Origin: Ovis canadensis
Taxonomy: Eukaryota; Chordata; Mammalia; Artiodactyla; Bovidae
DNA: 64,000 nt
Direction of reading: 5' to 3'
NCBI RefSeq assembly: GCF_042477335.2
Contig: NC_091264.1
Location: forward strand, 32,675,386-32,739,385
Shown: positions 26,701 through 37,400 of the stretch, piece after piece
How the letters are laid out: each line of letters begins with the position of its first letter
Position numbering within the stretch: position 1 is the stretch's first letter
Translations under genes and position numbers: made by a program
Notes under the pieces: generated by a model
Told to the model about the DNA's origin: nothing
Database searches by the model: none
What the model saw: only the letters and a program-made list of their open reading frames with translations

Positions 26701-28769
26701 CTCTCTTATTCAGTGGAGTTAACGTGCTAACTTCAATTTAAATGTTAATACTTTTCCGATCATTAGATCATCTTTGTTCCATCGGGAATACTGCTATCAC
26801 AGGCATGTTTTACTCAGCCCCAACCAACTCAGTGCTTGCTGAGTCAACTGAAACGTAGACAAACAGCAGGTGAAACTTATTCACTTTTATCCAATTTAGG
26901 TTTTGAAGACAATTTGTAGTGTAGGTGGCAAGAAGAGCTCCTCACACTGAACAATAATGGAAAATTGGCGTGTTTTTTTTTTTAAAAAAAGCTCTGAAAA
27001 GCAGTCTTTCTGGTCCAGGTTGATGCTACGTCCAGTCTCTGCCAAGCCTCCCCATCTCACTCTGGGGCCCCTGCTTGCTCTCCTGGGAGGAAAGAAGCTC
27101 CTCAGAACCCCCAAGCGAGCCCAGCTGCACCCACATTCCCTCTCCTGAGGACAGCAACACCCAGCCTCTCCACTCAGCACCATTTCCTCCACCGTACTCA
27201 TGGGAGTCCAACAAGTGCAGAGGAGCCTACAGGCTTCCCAGAATTTTCCCTGCCTTGGGAATAACAAACTCTCCCATTCAAGGCACCTCCCGGAAGCCTG
27301 CAGGGCGGTCTGTACACAAATCACAACCGGCCCGTCTCTGCGCCTTGCTCAAAGCCACCCCCACTCTCTGGGTTCACCTCTGCCCAACTCAGCAGCCCTG
27401 GCTCCAAACACACCTCCTCCGAGCAGCTCTGTATGAGGCTGCAGCATCCGCTGCCGCCCCTACTGCACACCGAGGACATCTGGGCGTCTGTGCCAAGGAA
27501 CTCCGTGGCTCCAACTTTCATCACCAAACTCAGACGTGGAATAAATTTGGATTTTTTTTTTAAGATAAGGCTGATATCCCTTAACATTCCAGTTCTTGCT
27601 ACTCACTATCCAAAACTCAGAGACCACAGAGATCTTGACAACGTGGTATCTGAACTCTCTACAGGAATTCAGGACTCACACACACACAGAGAGGATCATT
27701 TGTACTGCCCTCGAACACAAGAGTAACACATTCCCATCTCCAGGGAGCACCTCCATTTTCACAAGAAAAGGCCCAATTCAGAGACTTTTCACTAGGTCTT
27801 TGGCGGAGCTGATAGTGACCTCCAGACCCAAAGGACTTAAAGACATCCAGTGGACAGCAGTAAGCATTCCTATGAACTTGAAAGCATAAAATAACCAAAT
27901 ATATTTGTATATTAAAAAAAAAAAGCTGTGGTCCCCTCCACAGCACCCCAGCAAAGAATCCCAGCAGGTCCTTACAGAGTGGGAATGCAATAAATATTTA
28001 ATGAATAAAATAAATGAGGTAGCCAAAAGGCAGATTCCCCCACCCATGGCTCCACACAGGGAAATCTTATCTGTTTATCAGGAACCCACACATCACATGC
28101 AAACAGGCTTTAGGAGACCCACGGTGCTAGTCGTGGGAGGATGAGCCCATGCTACGTCTAAAGGCCCCTGGAATCATCTCCTGGGCCTGGCGCCATCACT
28201 GCCCACTGTGGAAAAACACCTCATCCCACCACTGAACAACTGGTTCAGATCAGGGAGGAGTGATGGAGGCAGTAATTTACTTCACAGCAACTTTGACTGA
28301 CCTTGATGTTATTTCTTAGGACAATCCATCCTGTAGACACAGGCCCTGATCCACTTCGGATCAGACTATATATACTGCTCTGTTTCACAAACAACGTTAT
28401 TCTGAGTCCTGTGTTTGCACAGCAAGCTAACTCCAATGGTATTTCCTCCTCTACACTCTCACTCAGAGGAGACAAAGTATTCCGAAGACTATGGTGCCAG
28501 AGATGGCTTTTCAGGCCACTTCCTGATCAGCGTGGAGTACTGTCCTCCAGGTTGAGCACATGAATCACAACCTCTGGTGGTGGGGGAACAGGGAGGGCAA
28601 GAGGAAGAAGATGAGAGAGACAGAAATTACTTAATATAACCCAAGAGTCATGCTTATTTTCCATCCTGGTTTAAGCTCTCCCTTCAGTTGTGAAGGTCCA
28701 GGTGGACTGCAGATTTCACAGGGACACATAGGTGAGTTTTTCACTTGGCATCACTTCGGGTTAGGGTGG

Positions 28770-28885
28770 GTCCCACTGGACTCTGTGATGGCAGAACGGT
28801 GCCTGCCCTGTCCAGAGCTGCCTGCTCAGGACCTACAACAGTGCTGGGTACACAAATGGAGCTCAGGGAACATCTGTTAAATGAA
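28770..28885 (+). mobile_element. L2 LINE 3' end
   Basis: acagtgctgggtacacaaat with ttaaatgaatac is the L2 3' end pattern. Confidence 0.55.
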
Positions 28886-29107
28886 TACTATTTACCTGCA
28901 ATTGCAATTCACCATCCAGGTCTAGAGAGACTCAATATTGGAGGGTTGGTGGTCTTTCCTGTGCCCTTCATTCAGCCTTCCACTGGCTTGGGGGAGCTTC
29001 CTAGAAACTGAGAGCTCATTTTTAGCTAATTTTAATACAGACAGACTGAACTAAAAAAGCAGAGGGATGCTTTGTAGAAAGCTAGAAAGTACCATTACTT
29101 GAGCTTT

Positions 29108-29333
29108 GCATGTGTGCCTGCTAAGTCTCTTAAGTCATGTCCGACTCTTCGCAACCCCAGGGACTGTAGCCCACCAGGCTCCTCTGTCCATGGGATTCTC
29201 CAGGCAAGAATATTGCAGTGGGTTGCCATGCCCCCCTCCAGGAGATCTTCCTGACCCAGGGATCGAACCAGTGTCTCTTACGTCTCCTTTAATGGCAGGT
29301 GGGTTCTTTACCACTAGTGCCACCTGGGAAGCC
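29108..29333 (-). mobile_element. Bov-tA SINE
   Basis: Reverse copy with a perfect 12-bp target duplication, TACTTGAGCTTT, at 29096-29107 and 29334-29345. Confidence 0.92.
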
Positions 29334-30130
29334 TACTTGAGCTTTAAGATCAGCAAAGTATTGTACTTAGTATCACAGATCCATGTACATTTATACATTG
29401 TTTCTACCCAAACAATTTCCCTCTTTAGGTCTGGGTTCTAAAGAAGAGAGAGAAAACAAAGAGCTCAACACAATCACAAATGACAGTTTAAAGGGGATTC
29501 TGTTAGTAAGCGGAAGAAGGGAAAAACACTAAGAGAAATTAAATGCAAGGTCCAGCCACAAAACAGACAAACTCTGCCTACTATAAAGATATAAATGTTC
29601 TTCTTCATTAAAGCAGGAAAACACTGAGGCCTGGCAGCTTCAACAAATTAAAAAAAAAAGAGAGAGAGACAGACCTCCTTGGACCCGTCACCCTGTCATG
29701 CAGACAGCTCCTCCAATCTCCTGCAGGTTTCGCCCCAATCATTCTGGACCAAAAACTACTCTTAATAAGTTGCTTAAATACTCATTATTGTTTTGCTGGG
29801 GAAGGAGTCTCTTTCAGTAGTTTTGTGTTTATACACCATCTCACAATTCTCAAAGTATTTTCACACAGATCACTTTCCTGGCTGACTTCATTCCCGAGCA
29901 CCCAACAGAAACACAAAGACAGATACAGATGACAAAGAGCAACCGTTTGGGGAGGGTTGATTCCACTAAGGGTTTCTGAACAGTTCTGAAGGTTCAACAG
30001 AGTGCCAAAATTAAGTCAGAATTGCTAAGCGACTTGTCCTAGGAATGGAAGAAGGGTAGAAAGCTGTTTCTACTACACCAGCATAATACCTGAGCAGGTA
30101 AAGTGCTGCTTTAACCACTAATAAACTTTA

Positions 30131-30770
30131 CAGAAATGAACATACCCCACACAGTCCCAAGTACTCTTTCTCCTTTCTCAGAGCTGCCACATCATCTATT
30201 AAAAATCAAAACAGCCATCTTTTCAATAGATATCTGCTCTACACACAGCACAGCCTAGGACCAGCTCTCAAGCTGATTCTGATACACCTGCAAAGGTGTG
30301 AGTTTTCAGTGTCTACTATCAAGAAGCAAACATCCAGGATTTCCCTGGTGGTCCAGTGGTTAGGACTCTGCGCTTGCACTGCAGGAGGCACAGGCTTGAC
30401 CCCCAGCTGGGGAACTGAGATCCCACACGCCCGTGCAGCGGAGCCAACAACTGTTTTCAAAAGAAGCAAACATCCCTCAACAGCTTGATGTGCTGTTTCT
30501 ACCATGACTACCAATGAGGACCCCAATTCTCCATTTTTTTTTCTTTTGGGGAAGTCCTGGATGTTTGCTTCTTGATAGTAGCAACTGTGAAAACTCACAC
30601 CTTTGCAGGTGTATCAGAATCAGCTTCAGAGTTGGTCCTAGGCTGTGCTGTGTGTAGAGGAGATATCTATTGAAAATAAAGATAACTGTTTTGAACTTTA
30701 AAGATTATGTGACAGCTTTGAGAGAGGAGAAAGAGTACTTGGGCTGTGTGGGGTATGTTCTTGTCTGTGA
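30131..30770. repeat. Large inverted repeat (arms about 215 bp) in MRPL14 5' intron
   Basis: Left arm 30131-30346 and right arm 30547-30770 are reverse complements over nearly their full length. For example, gaacataccccacacag on the left matches ctgtgtggggtatgttc on the right, and ttgcttcttgatagtag on the right matches the complement on the left. Identity is roughly 90 % or more by eye, with small indels. The spacer holds most of a SINE. Confidence 0.88.
30336..30460 (+). mobile_element. tRNA-derived SINE, short type, inside an inverted duplication
   Basis: Head aggatttccctggtggtcca. A perfect 15-bp target duplication, AAGAAGCAAACATCC, lies at 30321-30335 and 30461-30475. Confidence 0.92.
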
Positions 30771-30873
30771 GGTTGCACAGCCTGTGGGATCTTAGCTCTC
30801 CGACCGGGGACTGAGCCCAGGCCCTCAGCAGTGAGAGCCTGGCATCCTAACCACTGAACCACCAGGGAATTCC
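30771..30873 (-). mobile_element. tRNA-derived SINE fragment
   Basis: Reverse head aaccaccagggaattcc; abuts the right arm of the inverted repeat. Confidence 0.82.
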
Positions 30874-31598
30874 ATCCAGTTCTCAAGCTGACTCACAAAG
30901 GAAAAAAACATTTCCAGGGTTCTTGTCTCTGTTTATTTACCTTTATGTGTTTATTAACATCTATATTTGTTTGTTCCACTTTGTTACAGGAGTATTTAAA
31001 ATCATGGTTCTTAAAAATATCTGACAGTTCTTGATTATTCAAGTTGGTTTTTCAATATGTAGGTTTTAATCTATTCTAGCTTTGATCCCCTGCCATCTCC
31101 ACCTCACAGGCGTGCAAACACCTATACTTCCAGAAGTTTGTGACATTCCTGGTATGGTCAAACTGGGGAAAACTGTACACGGCAAAGTTAAATTCTACTT
31201 AATCACTTCTACCAAGCCAGTGGCAAGGAGCGAGGTTTATGGAGATGTCAGATGGGCAGGCAATGGCAGGGGGGTGGTTGGGGTGGGATGAAAAGCCCAA
31301 AGAAAGGTATCTCCTCCACCCCTGCCTCCCCTCTTCTCCTGCCAAGTCTATGACCTTGGAATCCACTTCTCCAGGCCTCAGTGACTCTGTCAAGCAGGGG
31401 TCATTGGGAAGAGCAAGGAGGCATGGAAATGAAAGTGTTTTAGCTTCACTCACAGAAGGGGCTGTTTTCAAGTCGGGGAATCCCTGTCTGGATTCTGACC
31501 AGTGAAAACAGCCTCACTTCCCGATTCTCAAGGCAACACTATGGGTGTCAAAGATCACTCAGTCCTGAAAGTGTGTTTCAGCTTAAGGTACACATAGA

Positions 31599-31880
31599 AG
31601 GGCTTCACTGGTGGAGAAGTGGATAAGAATCCACCTGTCAATGCAGGAGATACAGGTTCCATCCCTGGTTTGGGAAGATCCCATGTGCCTTGGAGAACTA
31701 AGCCCACGCACCATGCCACAACTACTGAGCCCACATGCCCCAACTACGGAAGCCTTTGCGCCCTAGAACCTGTGTGCCATGAGAGAAGCCACCACCATGA
31801 GAAGGTCGCTCACCACAACGAGAGAAAGCCCGTGCAGCAACCAAGACCCAGCACAGCCAAATACATTAATAATTTTCTTT
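31599..31880 (+). mobile_element. CHR-type tRNA-Glu SINE
   Basis: Near full length from gggcttcactggtggagaag to the gcaaccaagacccagcacag tail. Confidence 0.9.
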
Positions 31881-32012
31881 TAAGGTAGATATGGAAAAGT
31901 GGTCCCTCTTTTCTAATTACATAGATGATTTTTTTTTAAGCTTTTGACAAGGAAACTTTCCCATTCTGAGCTGTGTTTCATTGGGGAATAATAGGCTACC
32001 TGGCACCTTTTT

Positions 32013-32167
32013 TGTTTTAATTAATTATTCATCTGGCTGCACAGTTACCATACAAGGGCTTAGTTGTTACACATCACACATGATCCTAGTTCCCAGACCA
32101 GGGATGAAATCAGTGTCTCATGCACTGCACGGCAGATTCTCAACCACTGGACCACCAGGGAAGTCCC
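32013..32167 (-). mobile_element. tRNA-derived SINE
   Basis: Reverse copy ending ggaccaccagggaagtcccc. Flanks GGCACCTTT at both sides look like its target duplication. Confidence 0.88.
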
Positions 32168-34299
32168 CCGGCACCTTTCATAAGAGAGCATATTACTTGA
32201 CCCAGAGCAATGTTTCTGGGATCTGAATCATAGCCTTCTCACACAAGCTGGTTGTCATTGTTAACACACGTGTAAAATTGCACCAGGGTGAGCCACAACC
32301 CAGAACAAACCGTCAGCTTCTAAAAAAGAAGATCAATTGTAACCTGATTTCTGAAACCCTCCCAAGACCCTTCATGGCCATAAGAACTATTCCAGTAACA
32401 AAAACAACAGGAAAATCCATCTTATGTGGGTCCAGGTGTCATAACACCAAGACAAGAGTGGGGTGAGACAGGCTTCAAAGGACTCTTGCATCATGTAAGA
32501 TGCTAAAAGCTGAGGAGAGTATAAATAATTGTGTTCAGTGCCCAACAGGCTCCCTTCTGAAATATGAATTCCAGGGAAGGTTTGTACCATTCATATTCAG
32601 GAGCAATAATAAAACATTTTGGCCGTTGTCTCTTCCTGTATTCCACAGTGTACTCAATTCAATTCTCACTTTGGGCTTTCTGAAATGTTTCCTCTGTTAA
32701 TATGTGGTGACTCTTAACTAGGCACAGGCAGAAATCGATTGGGAATCCACCACGTGTTAACATACCTAACTGCATTATTAAAAAGATAATAATACATGAG
32801 AAATACCTTCTAGTGATCCTCAGGGGTCCCCAAACCAGGTAACAGGGGCTCCACTTCCACTTTCCAGATACCTATTACAAGTGCTACTCGGCAAGGGATC
32901 GCACCAGCTCTACAACCATAAAATCAACACAATATGTAAAAAGTTCCATAGGAAATACACATCCAAGAAGCTCTAAGGGTAAAATGGACAGTTCTACACA
33001 AGGGAAAAACAACAACACAAAGAGAAGATTCCTTGTCATCCAAACTGCTTGCTCCTACCCAAAACAGCTCCCAGAATCCAAGCCTACAAGGACTCCTCCC
33101 ACCAGGCAGTCTGCCAAACATGGCTTAACCCCATCTCCCTTTCTGTCCTTCCTAAGTAACATTTCCTACTCCAACAAAATCCTCTTTCTTCCATTGTACA
33201 TAATTCCATGAGTGAAGAGTGAATTTTCCTCTAGCACAGCCTCCCTGAAAAAACCAACCTACCCTACTCCTTACTACATATCCCTGCTGTCCTGACTGCA
33301 TCCTCACAGACAATTTTAAATGACTGAAAACTCAGGTTGATGAAGGCAAGACCACAAACAGGAGAACATAGGAAATCAACATGCTTCAAACTTTAGTGAC
33401 ACACAGAAACACATTGTATAACACCTCCTAATATACTTACACACACTTCCACGTGTGTATACTTGAAGCAGGTGTCCAGAAACAATACTTACCCTTCCTA
33501 AGTACAATGCACTGATATTTTCTATTCTACTTCACTTTTTCTTAAATGATGGCCATGAGCCACTAAATTGATTTCCAGCTAACCAATGGCACAGTTGGAA
33601 TGGGAATTCAGTTTGAACTGCATGTAAACCTTACCAGTGCCTTCCACAAGCTACTAATGAGCCCTTGAAAAACCCAGCAGAGAGCAGACACACCAACCAA
33701 CCACAACCAAATAGGCAGTGCCCATTTTCTGTCCAGCAACCCCACAAGTATCTGCCAACCTTCCAGCTTTCCCCCAGTAACCCAAAGTGACTCCATCATA
33801 CGCTATTTTATTAACCTCTTTATAAATTCAGCCCATCAATCTCTTAGGGTGGCAAAGTTCATTTACTACCCACCACGTAAAGCAGTATTTCCCTTCTGTC
33901 CGCAAGCTTGTTCTCTAGCTTGAAGGGAAGAAAGCCTTCCATGAGCCCACAGTTAAACAAACAAGTTGGTATTTCCTATGCCTTTGTCATCTATTTTGTG
34001 GGTAACATACAGGAGTTATGCACACGCGCAGACACACACACACACACCCCCTCTCTCTCATCTTTCCAGTCTTAATCCCTGGCAGATGCAGCCTCGGGTG
34101 AAATGAGAAACCAGGGAACCCCCTGGAGCCGGGGGAGCCACTCATCGGCATGACTGTGAAAGCGGTGGACTCACTTTCCACACCAGAGAAGCGCCTGGCA
34201 AAAGAGTCACAAAGTCATCTCAAGACCCAAGTCGGGAAAGGAAAGGGAGAAAGACAGAAATAAGACAAACCGGAGGAGCCGTGCCAGACTGATCGGCCT

Positions 34300-35700
34300 A
34301 GGCCACCTTGTGAAGCCTGGCGGCAGCCCGCCCCAACCCCCAAAAAGCAGGTGAGAGCGGGCAGGGGGCGCTGGGTCTCAGAGGCCCAGGAGAGCGGGGC
34401 CGCCCTCGGACACTGGGAGGGAGCAGGGTCCGGGTCAGAGGCCTCCCTCTCCGTCGGGACCCTCTGCCCCTAGAAGGCCCACGATCTCCGCACTCCGGCC
34501 CTTCCTCACCCACCCCTGGGGAGCGCTCCACGGCTCCAGCCGGGAAGAAAGAAAGACGGGAAGCAGAAAGTCAGGAGCGTAACGTCCCTTCCCCTCAGAC
34601 ACACTCCATACCGCCTTCGCCGCCCAGGAATATCCTGCCGCGGGCCCCACTGGCCGGGCGCCGCCTTCCCCCCCACGCGGCCTCACACTCTGCGCTTGCG
34701 CGGCGGACCCAGCCGGGAGGGCGGCGATCTGAGGGTGCGCGCGCCTGGCGTGTCCTGGCGTGGGGGTGTGGCCTGTGCGGCCCCGCCCCTCCTCCTGCTC
34801 CCCCTCCCTCCTCCCGCTCCCCCTCCCCCAGACACTGCCGCGGCCGCCGCAGGAGCCCGGAGCTCCAGCCGCCCAGCGACTCCCCCTCCCCCTCCCCCAG
34901 CCCCGCCCCGCCCCAACCCGGGGCTCGGAGCCGGAGCCGAGTCTGCGCCTGGGGGGTGAGTACGCGACCCTTCCCCAGCCCCGTCTCTTTTCTTTGAGGA
35001 TCCCACCACCACCCTAAAGAAAAACCCCGATCTCAGCTGCGCGTCCCCTCCCTTTCAACCTCCTGCGGGACCCAGAGGTGCCTGGGGCTCGCGGGACCCA
35101 GGGGTGCCTCGCTCTGCCCCCAACCCCTGCACCATCCAGAGCCTATCATGTGAGTCCTCCGACCCCTGCCTGGGGTCCAGAGGTACTCCGCCCTCTGTCC
35201 CCACCCCTCGAGAGATCCAACGGGTGGGACCTCCGCCCCCGGTCCCCTAGCACCACTCTCCTCCCCACCTGCCCCGTCCAGGTGCGCGTCCCCTCCGCGC
35301 CCCTCCGGGGTTCCAGCTGCGCGAGCCCGCCGCCGCGGTAGGGAATCTGCCGCCCCCGCCCCCGAGTTCTGGATTCCAGGGTCGCCAAGTCCAATGCCCT
35401 CGGCGTCTTTTTTATCTTTTCCCCGACTCCAGGGGCCGAGTACCCCCGAAGCCGGCCCGGGGCAGGGGGTTCGGGCTCGGGCAAGGGCAGGGTTCGCGAG
35501 AGCTGGCGCGAGGCCGGCTGCTGCCCTCGGCCGGTCTGGGGACTGGTCGGAGGACTGGGGAGGCTACTGGCCCCGGGAGCGTGTCCTCTCCTTGCGCCCC
35601 ACACAGTGCAGTTCATTCAGGAGCCGCCCGGGCCTGCGTTGGAGGGTGCGGTGGGGAAAGGATTGGTCCGCGGAACCGGAGTGGGGCAAAGGCCCTGCTG
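34300..35700. promoter_or_regulatory. CpG island, bidirectional MRPL14/TMEM63B promoter
   Basis: Very GC- and CpG-rich sequence between two divergently transcribed genes, in sharp contrast to the AT-rich flanks. It contains GC boxes (CCCCGCCCC types at 34781-34789 and 34901-34914) and TGCGCTTGCGCG at 34691-34702, one base off an NRF-1 site. NRF-1 commonly drives nuclear genes for mitochondrial ribosomal proteins, which fits MRPL14. No TATA box is evident. Boundaries are by eye. Confidence 0.8.
34850..34955 (+). other. TMEM63B: TMEM63B noncoding exon 1 (5' edge estimated)
   Basis: GC-rich sequence ending at a strong donor, CTGGGGG|gtgagt at 34956. It is the only good plus-strand donor in the core of the CpG island at the position expected for the TMEM63B first exon. 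The transcription start is not visible, so the left coordinate is nominal. Intron 1 runs to 40444. Confidence 0.55.
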
Positions 35701-36299
35701 GGGGGAGGGGGTGTGCTTTGTCCCTAACCCTCCCTAACCTCCTAGGGTGGACAGTCCCAAAGCTTTGGCGCCTTCTTCCCCAAAAAGATAAGGACCCTTG
35801 GGAAGTGGAGAGGAGAGGTCAGAGGGGCCGGCTGCCCTTGGGGCTCTGTGCTGCCACCTGCCTGGGTCCCTTGGGTGGAGGACTGGCCGCTCAGCACTCC
35901 ACTTTCCTAGAAGGGGCTGAGGGGGTTGGGGGGCGCACAGTTGGGAGGACCAGGACTTCGGTACCCAAGACCGCTCTCCAGCCTCTCCCTGAGTCTGCAT
36001 CCCCAGCCCCTCCCGAGGAGGAGCCCCCCGTCCTGCCTCCCAGGCACCTGTGAGGAGGGGAGTGGCCCTGCCAGCTGGGGGCTACCAGAAGGCATGTACT
36101 GGCAGTGTGACTATCTTCCAGGGTACCAGAGGGTCCAGGCCCTGGCATGCCCCAGGTGGCACATGCTGGGACCTGCTGTTGGCTCACCCCGTTGGATCTT
36201 GGCCTCTGGTTGGGAGGGGAGGGATGTGGCAAGGCAGAAGGCAGGTGGTGAGTAGCCAAGAAGCCCCTTTTAGACATCTTACAAATTCCCTCCAATTAT

Positions 36300-36500
36300 A
36301 ACAGTCTTGGAGACCTGGGTTCAAATTCCAGCTCTGCCATTCTTTAGCTGTGTGACCTTGACAAGTTACTTAACTTCTCTGAACCTTAGTGTCAATTTAA
36401 AAAGTATGCTTACTACCACCTCCTTACAAGATTAATTATGGAGATCAATCTAGATAGTACAGGTAAAGAGCCTGGCATCCTGCCTGGTAGTTGATCAATA
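36300..36500 (+). mobile_element. MIR SINE in TMEM63B intron 1
   Basis: ctgggttcaaattccagctc and agctgtgtgaccttgacaag. Confidence 0.8.
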
Positions 36501-36794
36501 AGAGCTCTCCTCTCTGAACTTCTGACCCATCCTGGTGTATCACCACCCTCCCGTGCTCCCCCAAACCCCAGCCCCAGCCAGCCTGCTGGGGATGGATCAG
36601 TTTGTTTGAATAGTTTAGAAACATTCCCCTGTCAGTCACTGGCTGAGTCCTGAAAGCAGTCTAAGCCCTTAAATCTCGACAAGAAGCCCATCTAGACTGA
36701 GGAGTTCTGGCATGCTAAGTTCTGTTTTATTTTGATTTGCACCAGTTCTCCACTAAACCAATCCCTTTCATTCCACACTTTATTGATAACAATA

Positions 36795-37020
36795 GCTATT
36801 TTTTTTTAAGAATCCATTTATGCCTTTCACTGTACTAAGAGCTTCACCTAAATCATCTTGTGTAATTTGCAAAACAACCACGTGACTGAATTATTATCCC
36901 CATTTATAGATGAGGGAACCAAGGCCCAGGGTGGTGAGGTAATGTGCTCAGGTCAGAAGCCATTATCTGTCTCATCCTAGAGCCCATCCTCTTAGCCACC
37001 AGGCTCTGTTGCCTGTCCCC
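36795..37020 (-). mobile_element. MIR SINE in TMEM63B intron 1
   Basis: Reverse MIR, ccccatttatagatgaggga. Confidence 0.75.
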
Positions 37021-37184
37021 TCCATCTGCTTCAGAACCCGAAATCACAAACCCAGGGAGCTAGAAGCAAGAGGGAAGGCAAACAGGTAGAAATAGGGTGT
37101 GGCATTTCTCCAGAGCTGTAACTGGCAATCCCCAGCCCCCAGCCTCCTGATGGAAGTGACTCCTCTGTTAGCTGAGGCCGCAAA

Positions 37185-37400
37185 GTGCTGTAGTTAAAAG
37201 CATAGACTTGAGCCAGGTTGCCTAAGTCCATATCCAGATCTATCACAGACTAGCTGTGTGTCATTGGGAAAGTGATATACCCTCTCTGAACCTCATTGTC
37301 CTCCTAAGGTTGTGATGAGGAGTAAATGAGACTATATTTGTAAAGCACTTGCAACAGTGCTGGCATAAAATAAGAATTAAATAGATATTTGATAAATGCA
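37185..37400 (+). mobile_element. MIR SINE in TMEM63B intron 1
   Basis: agctgtgtgtcattgggaaa and caacagtgctggcataaaat. Confidence 0.75.

Larger units (their letters stand above)
24849..34300 (-). other. MRPL14 5' intron (about 9.5 kb)
   Basis: Extends from the acceptor of the first coding exon to the CpG island. It holds the MIR, L2, SINE and inverted-repeat features listed separately. The rest (24849-26200, 26700-28770, 29350-30130, 30900-31595, 32170-34300) is AT-rich to mixed unique sequence in which I see no gene. The noncoding first exon was not fixed. The best minus-strand donor seen is AAA|gtgagt with its G at 34174; other possible donors lie at 34500-34700. Confidence 0.5.

Noticed and set aside
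35394..36053. Open frame of about 219 codons in the CpG island
   Set aside because: Low-complexity GC-rich intron 1 sequence without codon structure, splice support or homology.
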